Assembly (NCBI GenBank): GCA_900317865.1
Contig: ONIK01000013.1
Coordinates: 1-60,729 of the forward strand
Source: an uncultured Methanobrevibacter sp.
GTDB lineage: Archaea; Methanobacteriota; Methanobacteria; Methanobacteriales; Methanobacteriaceae
Direction of reading: 5' to 3'
Length of the DNA: 60,729 nt
The notes under the pieces were generated by a model. The model searched no databases and was not told the DNA's origin. It was given only the letters and a program-made list of their open reading frames with translations. A program made the translations under genes and the position numbers. Position 1 is the first letter of the stretch, and each line of letters begins with the position of its first letter. Shown here in pieces: positions 1 through 8,663 of the stretch.

Positions 1-1
1 A

Positions 2-568
2 AGGGCAAGCACTACAATAACAACTACCCTAGATAAATTTTCAGAGATCATACCATGTTTTTCACCAGAAGAAGCATTTAAATTAAGAAAGGAAACCGGA
101 GGAGTTATTGCCGGTGAACGCAAGGGCGCTAAAATTGAAGGCTTTGACATTGGAAACTCACCAACCGCAATAAATGAATTTGAAACCGATGCAGAAACAC
201 TGATATTAACAACGAGCAACGGCACCAGAATACTTGAAAAAATGAATTCAAAAGTTCTTATTGGATGCATGAATAATGCTGAAGCCGTTGCAGAAGCAAG
301 CATTGACCTTGCAAAAACCCATATTGATCTTGTAATGGCGGGAGTTTGGGGAAATTTTGCAATAGAAGATTTTCTGGCTTGTGGTGAAATAATTTATCTG
401 ATATCTGAAAAATGCAGTGAATGTGAAATAAGCGAGTATGCAAAATCTGCCGTATTGGCAAGCAGAGACTATGATGAAGTTAAAAAGGCATTCTATGAAT
501 CCACATCAGGAAACAAGCTGAAAAATCTTGGATATGAAAAAGATATAGAATTTTTTAATGAAGCGTGA
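2..568 (+). CDS. comB: 2-phosphosulfolactate phosphatase, 5'-truncated by window edge
   Basis: The reading frame is open from base 2, so the start lies outside the window; 188 codons are visible. ComB removes phosphate from 2-phosphosulfolactate to give sulfolactate, the second step of the phosphoenolpyruvate route to coenzyme M. Recognisable family stretches are the TGGVIAGERKGAKIEGFD segment, the DIGNSP segment, the TSNGT motif near the middle and the GVWGNFAIEDFLACG segment. Known archaeal ComB proteins are about 225 residues, so roughly 35-40 residues are missing upstream. An internal ATG at 242 would give only a fragment without the TSNGT motif and is not the real start. The 3' end overlaps the next gene by 11 bases, suggesting co-transcription. 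comC, the following pathway step, lies 16 kb downstream. Confidence 0.9.
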   Translation, partial: RASTTITTTLDKFSEIIPCFSPEEAFKLRKETGGVIAGERKGAKIEGFDIGNSPTAINEFETDAETLILTTSNGTRILEKMNSKVLIGCMNNAEAVAEASIDLAKTHIDLVMAGVWGNFAIEDFLACGEIIYLISEKCSECEISEYAKSAVLASRDYDEVKKAFYESTSGNKLKNLGYEKDIEFFNEA

Positions 569-1718
569 ATGTTTAACAATTATTGGTACTGCTCATGTAT
601 CTGCCCAAAGTGTTGAAGAAGTAAAAGATAAGATTTATGAGATACAACCTGACAGAGTAGCAATTGAACTTGATTTTGGAAGATATACAAAGCTTAAAAA
701 ATCAATGATGGGAATAGAAGAGGATGAAACCATCTCAATTACCAAAATCATTAAAGAAAATAAGGTAGGACTATTTTTTGTAACAACAATTTTAAGTCAT
801 TTTCAATCAAAAATCGGTGATGAAGTAGATGTTGATCCTGGTTCAGAAATGATTGGTGCAATTGAAGCTGCTGAAGATTTGGATATTCCAATAGCACTGA
901 TTGACAGAGACATTAATATAACATTGGAACGCGCATTGAACAGAATGTCTTTTATTGATAAACTCAAATTCCTATATGGAATACTGGTCACCGATACCGA
1001 TGATGAAGAGATTGACATTGAAGATTTGAAAAATCCAGATAATCTTGATAATCTGCTTGAAATGTTTAAAGATGAGGCACCGCAAATATATGAAGTCCTA
1101 GTTCATGAAAGAGATGCATATCTTGCAGGAAGCATTTTAAGAATTCCTGAAGATAAAGTCGTAGCAGTCGTAGGTGCAGGACACCAGCCTGGAATAAACA
1201 GATATCTGGATAATCCGGAAACAATTCCACCACTCCAGGAATTAAATAAAGTTATAAGTAAAAAAGGAATTCCATGGGTTAAAATATTCCTTGCATTAAT
1301 TCCTATACTGTTTATCGTGATATTTTTTCTGGCATTTTTTAGCGGGATAAATATTACTTATAATATATATGAATTTGTGGTAATCAGCGTAGTCATGGGA
1401 TTTTTAGGTTCAATCTTATCCGGATCCAAAATCCAATCCGCAATTGTTGGAGGATTAGTTGCTCCATTAACAATTATCCACCCATTACTTGCTGCAGGAT
1501 GGTTTTCAGGATTAACTGAAGCCAAATACAGACAAGTAAGGCAAAGTGACATTAAGAATTTAACACATTATAATGGATTTAGAGATTTATGGCACAATAA
1601 CATTTTTAGAATATTATTGGTTGTTATTGGAACAAACCTTGCAGTCAGTATAGCAACATTAGTAATTCTGCCTTCACAGGTATTCTTCCCATTATTTATG
1701 AAGATATTCGGTGGATAA
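558..1718 (+). CDS. TraB/PrgY-family membrane protein
   Basis: 386 residues. The N-terminal half is a TraB (Tiki/PrgY-like) domain: the IGTAHVS motif lies at residues 9-15, an acidic IELD segment follows, ERDAYLA is near 184 and the VVGAGHQPGI motif near 202-211. Conserved His and Glu residues of these motifs form a putative metallo-hydrolase site in the wider family. The last 145 residues hold about four hydrophobic segments (roughly 243-265, 275-291, 297-321, 351-380), so the domain is membrane-anchored at its C-terminus. Archaeal members have no firm function; related proteins inhibit peptide pheromones or cleave Wnt. The start overlaps the end of comB by 11 bases, which argues for translational coupling but not for a role in coenzyme M synthesis. 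Confidence 0.85.
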   Translation: MKRECLTIIGTAHVSAQSVEEVKDKIYEIQPDRVAIELDFGRYTKLKKSMMGIEEDETISITKIIKENKVGLFFVTTILSHFQSKIGDEVDVDPGSEMIGAIEAAEDLDIPIALIDRDINITLERALNRMSFIDKLKFLYGILVTDTDDEEIDIEDLKNPDNLDNLLEMFKDEAPQIYEVLVHERDAYLAGSILRIPEDKVVAVVGAGHQPGINRYLDNPETIPPLQELNKVISKKGIPWVKIFLALIPILFIVIFFLAFFSGINITYNIYEFVVISVVMGFLGSILSGSKIQSAIVGGLVAPLTIIHPLLAAGWFSGLTEAKYRQVRQSDIKNLTHYNGFRDLWHNNIFRILLVVIGTNLAVSIATLVILPSQVFFPLFMKIFGG

Positions 1719-1733
1719 TCCACCCATTTTTTT
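1710..1733 (+). terminator. Hairpin plus T-tract after the TraB gene
   Basis: GGTGGA and TCCACC form a 6-bp stem whose three-base loop is the TAA stop codon of the upstream gene, followed after two bases by seven T residues (1727-1733). The U-run is the part known to matter in archaeal termination. Confidence 0.6.
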
Positions 1734-1816
1734 AATATTATAGCCATACCAACAAAAATTTTTTATACTTATAAATAATTATATTATAACTAATCTAAAT
1801 TTTAGGAAAATATTTT

Positions 1817-2032
1817 ATGTATTTTATATTTCGTTGCGACTGTGGAAGAGTTTTATATGCAAAAGAAGGTGTTGCCACAAGAAAATGTGTATGTGGTAAG
1901 ACAATTAAAGTTAAAGGTAGAAGAATCTTTAAAAAAGTAAATACAAGAGAAGAAGCTTCATATGCAGTTCAGGAAATGCAAGACGAAATATATGGAAACA
2001 CTGGATTTATTTTAGCTAGTGATTTAAAATAA
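1817..2032 (+). CDS. Small zinc-ribbon protein, DUF1922 family
   Basis: 71 residues, ATG start. Two CxC pairs (Cys7/Cys9 and Cys24/Cys26) about 15 residues apart fit a small zinc ribbon, followed by a basic KVKGRRIFKKV stretch and a short helical tail. Length and Cys spacing match the DUF1922 family, whose structurally known member is M. thermautotrophicus MTH1184. The function of the family is unknown; the basic stretch after the zinc site is compatible with nucleic-acid binding, which is inference. It is followed after 12 bases by the CorC-like gene and may be co-transcribed with it. Confidence 0.75.
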   Translation: MYFIFRCDCGRVLYAKEGVATRKCVCGKTIKVKGRRIFKKVNTREEASYAVQEMQDEIYGNTGFILASDLK

Positions 2033-2044
2033 GGTCTGTTAAAA

Positions 2045-2866
2045 ATGGCTTCAGCAATACTTGAAATAATCGTTATATTAATTTTAATCATCCTTACAGG
2101 ATATTTATCAATGGCTGAACTTGCTGTCGTATCAGTTAGAAGGGCAAAAATGCAAAAATACCTGGAAGACGGAGATGAACGTGCCCAAATTGTTTTTGAT
2201 TTATTGGAAGATCCTAATGAATTTTTATCAACAGTACAGATTGGAATCTCACTTATTGGTGTTTTAACAGGTGCATTGGGTGGAGTAGCGCTTGCCAAAC
2301 CACTTTCTCAACTAATACCATTTGTCCCTTACAATGAACAGATAAGTGTTGCAATTGTTGTTATTCTTACTACTTATTTAACATTGGTTGTTGGAGAAAT
2401 CGTGCCGAAGGTTATTGCTTTAAATGACCCTGAAAAAATTTCCCTCAGAGTCGCAAAAGGCATGTTAATTCTTTCTAAGGTATCAAAACCTGTCAGTTTT
2501 GTTCTTGCAAAATCCAGCAGTTTTCTATTATGGTTAATGAGAATAGAAAATAGAAATGATGATCTTGTTACTGAAGAAGAAATCGAATTAATGATTAAAG
2601 AAGGAATAGAGGACGGAACAATAGAACAAGAGGAAGAAGACATTATTAAAAGAGTATTCAAACTTGATGATCAGAAAGTTGAAACCATAATGACTCCAAG
2701 AAACGAAATTATCTGGATTGATTTGGAAGATTCTAAAGAAATCAATAAAGTTAAAATTACGGAAAGTAAAAGATCCATCTTTCCAATAGCTTATGGAGAG
2801 TTAGATGATTTTATGGGTGTTGTTCAGGCAAAGGATGGAAACCCTGGAACTTTTAAAAGAATTTAA
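2045..2866 (+). pseudogene. CNNM/CorC (hemolysin C)-family transporter, N-terminal part of a frameshifted gene
   Basis: 273 residues before a premature TAA. Residues 1-190 are a DUF21 (CNNM-type) membrane domain with hydrophobic segments at about 5-25, 60-85, 95-120 and 125-150; the first CBS motif begins after VETIMTPRNEI (near 218). The family normally continues through a second CBS motif and a CorC_HlyC domain, and does so here only in another frame. At about 2834 the frame runs from VVQAKD into nine unrelated codons and stops, while the homologous continuation (METLELLKEFKEN) starts at 2835 in the next frame. About 25 codons usual between these two segments are missing, so an out-of-frame deletion of around 80 bases is likelier than a simple indel. 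Family role: Mg/Co or divalent-cation handling. Confidence 0.75.
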
Positions 2867-3293
2867 AGAAAACCAGGAATATGTACATATGTCTCTTGTT
2901 GTTGATGAATTTGGAAGTGTAGAAGGTTTGATTACCTTAAACGATTTATTGGAAGGTATTGTTGGGGATATTCCAGGAATTGATGAAGATGATGAGCCAA
3001 TAGCTACCCAAAGAAAGGACGGTACATGGTTAATTGACGGCAGATACGGAATTGATAACTTTAAAGAACTGTTTGATATTGATGAACCCTTCCCCGATGA
3101 AGAAGAAGACGGTTTTACAACAATTGCCGGTTTTATCTTAAGTATCAGCGGTACACTGCCTGACGTTAATGATAAATATCAATGGGAAAGGTTCTGCTTT
3201 GAAATTGTTGATTTGGATGGACATCAGATTGATAAAATTCTTGTAACTGATTTAGGAGAAGATTATATTAATAATAATGAAGAGGAAGATTAA
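2835..3293 (+). pseudogene. CNNM/CorC-family transporter, C-terminal part of a frameshifted gene
   Basis: Continuation of the preceding gene in the +1 frame. It holds the end of the CBS pair (HMSLVVDEFGSVEGLITLNDLLE) and the CorC_HlyC transporter-associated domain, which ends with the typical FCFEIVDLDGHQIDKI segment and an acidic tail. A frame-matched ATG exists at 2805 and another at 2835; neither has a convincing ribosome binding site, so independent translation is doubtful. Both halves look otherwise unmutated and their codon use matches the neighbours, so the break is recent or is a sequencing error. The stop codon directly abuts the ATG of the exchanger gene, so downstream translation may depend on readthrough of this region. 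Confidence 0.7.
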
Positions 3294-4241
3294 ATGGATT
3301 TCGTAGGAATTGGTATACAATTTGCATTATTGATAATAGGTTTTGTATTATTAATCAAAGGATCTGACTTTTTTGTTGACGGGTCAAGTAATATTGCATC
3401 CATATTAAAAGTACCAACCTTAATTGTTGGTCTTACCATTGTTGCTTTTGGTACAAGTGCACCTGAAGCAGCCGTTTCCATAACATCCTCATTGGCCGGC
3501 AGTAATGCTTTAGCTCTCAGTAATGTTATTGGAAGTAATTTATTTAATATGATGCTGATTATTGGTTTATGTGCTCTTTTAAATGAACTTAAAATTACCA
3601 AACAGGTTTTAAATGTTGACTTGCCATTTTTAGTATTTCTTACTGGAGTATTGACTGCCTTTATTCTGTTCGGTTGGAATATAACCAGAATCGAAGGTAT
3701 TATATTACTCATTTTAATTATTTCTTATGTTACATATCTTGTTCATAATGCAAGAAAATCAGAAGAATCAAAAGTTGTTGAAAAACCTAAGATGGGTCTT
3801 TTAAGAAGTATTATCTACATTGTTGGTGGTGTTGCAGGTATCATAATTGGTGCAGATTTCGTTGTTGACAGTGCATCATATATAGCAATGGCATTTGGAA
3901 TGAGTGAAACATTAGTAGGTTTGACTATTGTGGCAATGGGTACATCTTTACCGGAACTTGTCACTTCACTTACTGCTTTAAGGAAAGGTGAAAACGAGTT
4001 AATTATAGGTAATGTAATTGGGTCAAACATCTTCAATATCTCAATGGTTCTTGGTGCAAGCAGTGCAATCAGTCCGATTGGAGTTAATCCGAACATGTTG
4101 CCAGATATTGCATTGATGCTTGGTGTTACAATATTATTCTTTATCTTTGGTAAAACACAATCCAAATATGATAAAAAAGAAGGATTTGTACTATTAGCTT
4201 TATTCATCATATATATGGCTTTTGCAATCCTGAGAAACTAA
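3294..4241 (+). CDS. Sodium/calcium exchanger-type antiporter (CaCA, YrbG-like)
   Basis: 315 residues, about ten membrane segments in two homologous halves. Each half carries the alpha-repeat signature of CaCA exchangers: VGLTIVAFGTSAPEAAVS near residues 43-60 and VGLTIVAMGTSLPELVTS near 209-226, with the GNVIGSN(L/I)FN motif after each. The acidic residue of each GTSxPE motif is the cation-binding site of the family. The ATG directly follows the TAA of the CorC-like gene. Its last 42 bases overlap the convergent thiolase gene. Predicted role: extrusion of Ca2+ or another cation against Na+ or H+. Confidence 0.92.
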   Translation: MDFVGIGIQFALLIIGFVLLIKGSDFFVDGSSNIASILKVPTLIVGLTIVAFGTSAPEAAVSITSSLAGSNALALSNVIGSNLFNMMLIIGLCALLNELKITKQVLNVDLPFLVFLTGVLTAFILFGWNITRIEGIILLILIISYVTYLVHNARKSEESKVVEKPKMGLLRSIIYIVGGVAGIIIGADFVVDSASYIAMAFGMSETLVGLTIVAMGTSLPELVTSLTALRKGENELIIGNVIGSNIFNISMVLGASSAISPIGVNPNMLPDIALMLGVTILFFIFGKTQSKYDKKEGFVLLALFIIYMAFAILRN

Positions 4242-5075
4242 TTGTTTAATCTCACAGGCTTTGCATATGCTAGATGAAGTTGGCTCACCGCAAAGTTTGC
4301 ATTCATTTAAATTTGTGGAAATATCATTTTCAAAGGTTAAAATCTTTTGAAATGATTCCATAATATTATTTTTTAAACCAGGATATTCATCCTCATTATT
4401 ATTTAAAAATTGTTTAATTTTAGCTCTTAAAGATAAATGTGAATAAGGACATTCTTCCAGATGAATATCAATTTCATTTAAAACCGCCCAGAGTCCAACA
4501 TCTTTTTCCGGAGTATTCCACAAAGGTTTAATCCTGGGAACTAATTTTGGATGAATCACGTCAAGTTCAGGACCGAATTTTGAGAATTTAATTGTATCTC
4601 CACGGGCAAAACTCATTAAAAATGATTGAATCTCATCATCAAGATTGTGGCCGGTTGCAATTTTATCGGCACCTAATTCATAAGCGGTTTTATTTAAAAT
4701 GTTTCTTCTGAAAACACCACATGGAATACATGCACTTTTAAATTCAGAATAAATATCATCGAGGGCAAAACCTTCATCTTCAAGAAATGATTTTTGAACT
4801 AACTCAATACCCAAATCACGGGCATTATTGACAGCAGCATCAATACCATGAGATCTATATCCTTTAATTCCCTCATCAACACTAATAGCTACCAAATCAT
4901 AATCCAAAAATTCCTGATATCTTTTTAGAGCATGCAACGTTAAAACACTGTCTTTTCCACCGGACAGTGCAACAGCTATTAATTCATTTTCCTTAATTAA
5001 TTCATATTCGGAAATTAAACTGTTGATTCTGGAAAAAATCATTTCATTAAATTCATCCTTATCCAATTTTGCCAT
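4200..5075 (-). CDS. TtcA/TtuA-type tRNA 2-thiolation enzyme (adenine nucleotide alpha hydrolase fold)
   Basis: 291 residues. A PP-loop SGGKDS at residues 38-43 adenylates the target base; CIPC at 116-119 lies where TtcA/TtuA enzymes hold catalytic and Fe-S-binding cysteines, with a further Cys209 in the ECPYS motif; GHNLDDE follows at 142-148. A C-terminal zinc finger has CxxC pairs at 259/262 and 271/274. The N-terminal zinc finger of classical TtuA/Ncs6 is not evident. The enzyme probably thiolates a tRNA base (U34, U54 or C32); which one cannot be decided by eye. The 3' end overlaps the convergent exchanger gene by 42 bases. Confidence 0.85.
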   Translation of the reverse strand: MAKLDKDEFNEMIFSRINSLISEYELIKENELIAVALSGGKDSVLTLHALKRYQEFLDYDLVAISVDEGIKGYRSHGIDAAVNNARDLGIELVQKSFLEDEGFALDDIYSEFKSACIPCGVFRRNILNKTAYELGADKIATGHNLDDEIQSFLMSFARGDTIKFSKFGPELDVIHPKLVPRIKPLWNTPEKDVGLWAVLNEIDIHLEECPYSHLSLRAKIKQFLNNNEDEYPGLKNNIMESFQKILTFENDISTNLNECKLCGEPTSSSICKACEIKQLVSQDCKSHIYDE

Positions 5076-5124
5076 AACAAATAATTTATAATTATTTTAA
5101 TAAATAATTTTTCGAAGTGATAAT

Positions 5125-5430
5125 ATGATAACTTGTGATTTTGCAATATTGCCTGTCGGATGCGATACATCAGGATGTAAAGACTATGTAAGTGCCGCTG
5201 TACAGGTAATAAATGATTCAGGACTTAATTTTCAATTAACTGGAATGGGAACACAAATCGAAGCGGAAAACTTGAAAGAATTATATGATATTATAGCTAA
5301 AGCTCAGGAAGCCGTATTTGAAGTTGGTGTCGGTCGAGTATATACAGTAATCAAGATTGATGACAGAAGAGATGTGAAAAATAGAACATTAAATAAAAAA
5401 ATAGAAACAGTAGAAAAAATGTTAGATTAA
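5125..5430 (+). CDS. MTH1187-family thiamine-binding-type protein (DUF77/UPF0045)
   Basis: 101 residues, ATG start about 50 bases from the divergent thiolase gene. The pattern ILPVG...S.YV..A..VI..SGL...L..MGT.IE is that of the MTH1187/YkoF-like ferredoxin-like fold proteins, which bind thiamine or its hydroxymethylpyrimidine part in the members studied. No transport or catalytic motif is present. The gene ends in a perfect inverted repeat shared with the convergent aminotransferase gene. Confidence 0.85.
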   Translation: MITCDFAILPVGCDTSGCKDYVSAAVQVINDSGLNFQLTGMGTQIEAENLKELYDIIAKAQEAVFEVGVGRVYTVIKIDDRRDVKNRTLNKKIETVEKMLD

Positions 5431-5447
5431 GAGTCATTGACTCTTAA
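5427..5447. terminator. Perfect inverted repeat between convergent genes
   Basis: TTAAGAGTCA and TGACTCTTAA are exact reverse complements around a single central T. The repeat contains the stop codons of both convergent genes (5428-5430 plus, 5444-5446 minus). It probably acts as a shared bidirectional 3'-end element; no long T-tract follows on either side. Confidence 0.5.
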
Positions 5448-6550
5448 GCTAATTTATCAGAAGCCTTTTTAACGGCCTCTATTACTAAATCCAAATCATC
5501 ATTTGTTAATGATGGGTGAACAGGTAAGGAAATTACACTACTTGCAGCAATTTCAGCATTAGGACAACTACCTGTGAAGCCCAATTTCTGATAAATCGGC
5601 TGATTGTATAATGGTATAGGATAATGAACACCAGTTCCAATTCCATTTTCAGTTAAAACATCAATCCAATCATCCCTGTTACCCTTTTCAACACGAATGG
5701 TGTATTGGTGATATACATGTTTTGAGCCTTCCCTTGCATAAGGAGTAACTACGCTATCCACATCAGCCAAACCTTCATTTAAGTAAGCTGCATTTTCAGC
5801 TCTTTTTTTGTTAAACTCATCAATTACATTTAACTGTGCCATTCCAATAGCTGCTGAAATATCAGTCATCCTGAAGTTATATCCTATATCATCATGATGA
5901 TATTTTACACGTGACCCATGAGCTCTGAATATATGAGCTTCTTCTACAAATTCTTCATTATCAGTGGTAATCATACCCCCTTCAGAAGTAGTCATGTTTT
6001 TAGTAGGATAAAAACTGAAACAGGCCATGTCACCTAAACTACCAACTTTTTTATCATTGAACGTTGCTCCATGAGCCTGAGCAGCATCTTCAATTACAAC
6101 CAAATCATGATCTTGAGCGATATCACAAATAGCATCCATATCTGCAGATTGACCGTATAACTGTACAGGCATAATAGCTTTTGTTTTATCAGTTATTAAT
6201 GATTCAATGCATTCAGGGTCCAAAGTATAAGTTTTTAAATCAATATCTGCAAATACAGGTTTTGCTCTTGTGTAGACTATTGAATTACCGCTTGCAATGA
6301 ATGTGAATGGAGTTGTAATTACTTCATCACCTGCACCTATGCCGCAGGCAAGCAATGCCACATGCAGAGCTGCAGTACCTGAATTAGTTGCAACACCATA
6401 ATCGGCATCAACCCATGACGCGAATTCCTTTTCAAATTCTGAAACTTTCGGTCCTTGGGCAATCATACCTGATTTCAAAACCTCAACCACATTATCAATT
6501 TCTTCTTGTCCTATAATTGGTTTTGCTATTGGAACTTTAATTTCTGACAC
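5444..6550 (-). CDS. DegT/DnrJ/EryC1/StrS-family sugar aminotransferase
   Basis: 368 residues, the normal length. A PLP-dependent enzyme that aminates a keto-sugar nucleotide for a surface glycan. Seen motifs: NSGTAAL near 56-62 (cofactor phosphate), EDAAQAHGA near 154-162 with the PLP-contacting Asp, and FYPTKNMTT with the Schiff-base Lys184. The sequence resembles perosamine and UDP-amino-sugar synthases, but the exact sugar cannot be read. It stands alone: no glycosyltransferases or epimerases flank it. Promoter and start face the trm1 promoter across about 70 bases. Confidence 0.88.
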   Translation of the reverse strand: MSEIKVPIAKPIIGQEEIDNVVEVLKSGMIAQGPKVSEFEKEFASWVDADYGVATNSGTAALHVALLACGIGAGDEVITTPFTFIASGNSIVYTRAKPVFADIDLKTYTLDPECIESLITDKTKAIMPVQLYGQSADMDAICDIAQDHDLVVIEDAAQAHGATFNDKKVGSLGDMACFSFYPTKNMTTSEGGMITTDNEEFVEEAHIFRAHGSRVKYHHDDIGYNFRMTDISAAIGMAQLNVIDEFNKKRAENAAYLNEGLADVDSVVTPYAREGSKHVYHQYTIRVEKGNRDDWIDVLTENGIGTGVHYPIPLYNQPIYQKLGFTGSCPNAEIAASSVISLPVHPSLTNDDLDLVIEAVKKASDKLA

Positions 6551-6621
6551 AATATCACCTTTATACTACAATAATATTTAAATTTTATAATATTTAAAAT
6601 AATAAGTAAATAAATTTAAAA

Positions 6622-7794
6622 GTGATTAATTTGGACGATTATAACCTTAAAACAATAGAAGAGGGATTGACAAAAATACAATTTCCCGAATATGAAAAAG
6701 TTTCATCTGATGCACCCGTATTTTACAATCCACATATGGAATTGAATAGGGATATTTCAATTCTGGCACTTCAAACATATCAAAAAGAACAAGACAGAGA
6801 TATTGATATTTGTGATTTATTTGGAGGAAGTGGAATAAGAGGCGTGCGCTACAAAAATGAAATTGACGGCGTGGGAAATGTATCAATTAACGACATAAGC
6901 GAATTGGCTAATGAATTTGAACAGCATAATGTTGAGTTAAACCAGCTTGAGGACATTACAATATCCCAACAGGATGCAAGTCTTTTTTTAAGACTTAATC
7001 GCGGAAAATTTGATGTTATTGACATAGATCCTTTTGGAACTCCTTCACCGTTTCTGGATTCTGCAGGATATTGTGCCAGAAGAGAATCACTGTTATGCGT
7101 AACCGCTACAGACACATCAGCTTTATGCGGAACATATAAAGAACCATGCATCCGAAAATATAATTCCAAACCATATAAAAGTGAATATTGTCATGAAACA
7201 GGTATTAGAATTCTTGCCGGTTTTTGTGCACTGACATTATCCAAATATGCAAAGTGTATTGAAGTATTATTATCACACAGTACTGAACATTATATGAGAT
7301 TATACCTGAAAATTAAAAAAGGTTCAAAAAGAAGTGATGAATCTTTAAAAAATATTGGTTATATTAGCCATTGCAGAGAATGTCTGTACAGAGAATGCAA
7401 CAAAGGCCTTGCTACCTCAACACCAGACATATGTCCGGAATGTGGTGAAAAATTAATTCAAGCCGGACCATTATGGCTTGGAGAAATTCAAAACAAAGAA
7501 TTTATATCAAAAATGATTGATGAATGCGAAAATAAAAAATTAAATACGGAAAAACAATTATTGAAATTACTTAATGCATGTTTAATCGAAGCTGACAGTC
7601 CCGCTACATTTTATGATGTCCACTCAATATGCAGGTCATTAAAAATAAGTGCCCCAAAATTAGATTTGATTTTTGATGAAATAAGAAATAACGGGTTTGA
7701 AGCTGAAAAAACACATATTAGCCCTATTGGAATAAAAACCAATGCATCAATAAATGACCTGAAAAATATATTATTAAAATTAGATAATGATTAA
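6622..7794 (+). CDS. trm1: tRNA (guanine26-N2)-dimethyltransferase Trm1
   Basis: 390 residues. Makes m2,2G at position 26 of tRNA from SAM. The N-terminal half is a class I methyltransferase fold with DLFGGSGIRGVRY as the SAM loop, DIDPFGTPSPFLDSA as the catalytic DPFG motif, and TATDTSALCGTY, all diagnostic for Trm1. The C-terminal domain carries Cys pairs (CREC, CPEC) of a zinc site. The start is taken as GTG at 6622; a TTG codon three codons later is an alternative and there is no in-frame ATG close by. A single-gene unit with AT-rich DNA on both sides. Confidence 0.93.
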   Translation: MINLDDYNLKTIEEGLTKIQFPEYEKVSSDAPVFYNPHMELNRDISILALQTYQKEQDRDIDICDLFGGSGIRGVRYKNEIDGVGNVSINDISELANEFEQHNVELNQLEDITISQQDASLFLRLNRGKFDVIDIDPFGTPSPFLDSAGYCARRESLLCVTATDTSALCGTYKEPCIRKYNSKPYKSEYCHETGIRILAGFCALTLSKYAKCIEVLLSHSTEHYMRLYLKIKKGSKRSDESLKNIGYISHCRECLYRECNKGLATSTPDICPECGEKLIQAGPLWLGEIQNKEFISKMIDECENKKLNTEKQLLKLLNACLIEADSPATFYDVHSICRSLKISAPKLDLIFDEIRNNGFEAEKTHISPIGIKTNASINDLKNILLKLDND

Positions 7795-7984
7795 TCAATC
7801 CACATTTTTTCTAAACAATATTTAAAGAATAAATATAAAAAACAAATAAAATAGTATGAATTATATTACATAAAGTATTTTAATTAAAAAAATAAAAATA
7901 ATATAATAAAAAAAGAAAAATTTTAAATAAAATAGAATATAACATATAGTATTATAAAATATATACTAATGGAGGAATAAGATT
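7795..7984. other. AT-rich intergenic region upstream of the Lrp-type regulator gene
   Basis: 190 bases, nearly all A and T. Apart from the inverted repeat and ribosome binding site near its right end, no gene, RNA or clear terminator was recognised. Confidence 0.5.
7947..7968. promoter_or_regulatory. Candidate autoregulatory operator over the TATA region of the Lrp gene
   Basis: TAGTAT and ATACTA are inverted repeats separated by ten A/T bases, spanning the TATA-like sequence 17-38 bases upstream of the ATG. Spacing and symmetry resemble Lrp/AsnC dimer sites, which often autoregulate. A strong GGAGG ribosome binding site follows at 7971-7975. In such AT-rich DNA a 6-bp repeat can arise by chance. 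Confidence 0.3.
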
Positions 7985-8461
7985 ATGGTTAAGGAAAAAG
8001 ACAACATAGTAAAACTAGATGAAACTGATGTAAAAATATTAAAAATCATCAATAAAGATGTGAGAACATCTTACAGACAAATATCTAGAGATTTAGATGT
8101 ATCTGTTGGAACTATCCACAACCGTATTGACAAAATGGTTAAAACAGGAGTAATTAAAAAATTCTCACCAGTAATCGATCATGAAAAACTGGGTTTTGTA
8201 TTGACAACAATTATTGGAGTTAGAGTAAAAGGCGGAAAACTTAAAAACTGGGAAGAAAAAACCTTCTTCAATAAAAATGTTGTAGGTATTTACGATGTTA
8301 CTGGAGAATATGATGCATTTTTAATTGCTAAATTCAGAAATACGAATGAATTGAATTCATTCATTAAAGAATTATTAAAAGACCCAATTATAGAAAGAAC
8401 ATACACACAAACTGTTCTTGACGTGATTAAAGAAGATATGGGATCTTCAAATATTTTATAA
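7985..8461 (+). CDS. Lrp/AsnC-family transcriptional regulator
   Basis: 158 residues. Residues 12-65 form the winged helix-turn-helix (LDETDVKILKII, then DVRTSYRQISRDLDVSVGTI for the helix pair); the rest is a RAM/ACT-like ligand-binding domain with the GxYDVTGEYDAF core. Archaeal relatives sense amino acids and act as local or global regulators. A strong GGAGGAA site precedes the ATG. It stands alone, followed by its own hairpin terminator. Its targets cannot be told; the inverted repeat over its promoter suggests autoregulation. Confidence 0.9.
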   Translation: MVKEKDNIVKLDETDVKILKIINKDVRTSYRQISRDLDVSVGTIHNRIDKMVKTGVIKKFSPVIDHEKLGFVLTTIIGVRVKGGKLKNWEEKTFFNKNVVGIYDVTGEYDAFLIAKFRNTNELNSFIKELLKDPIIERTYTQTVLDVIKEDMGSSNIL

Positions 8462-8463
8462 AT

Positions 8464-8496
8464 GGGGTAGTTAATTCTACCACATACTCTATTTTT
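8464..8496 (+). terminator. Hairpin with T-tract after the Lrp gene
   Basis: GGTAG (8466-8470) pairs with CTACC (8477-8481) around a TTAATT loop; a run of five T residues follows at 8492-8496. Confidence 0.5.
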
Positions 8497-8663
8497 AAAC
8501 AATACACCACAACAATAGAAATTGTTGATATTAATTTAAAAATAAACAAATAAATTTTAAAAGAATAATTTTTTATTAACATTTTAAAATCCTATTTTAC
8601 CCAACTATTTAAATAGGTTAAACAATAAAACTATATTATTAAAATTATTTAGAGGTTATTAAA

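Noticed and set aside
1969..2298. 109-codon minus-strand open frame opposite the CorC-like gene
   Set aside because: It lies opposite a conserved DUF21 coding region, has no ribosome binding site and reads as low-complexity Ser/Ile sequence.
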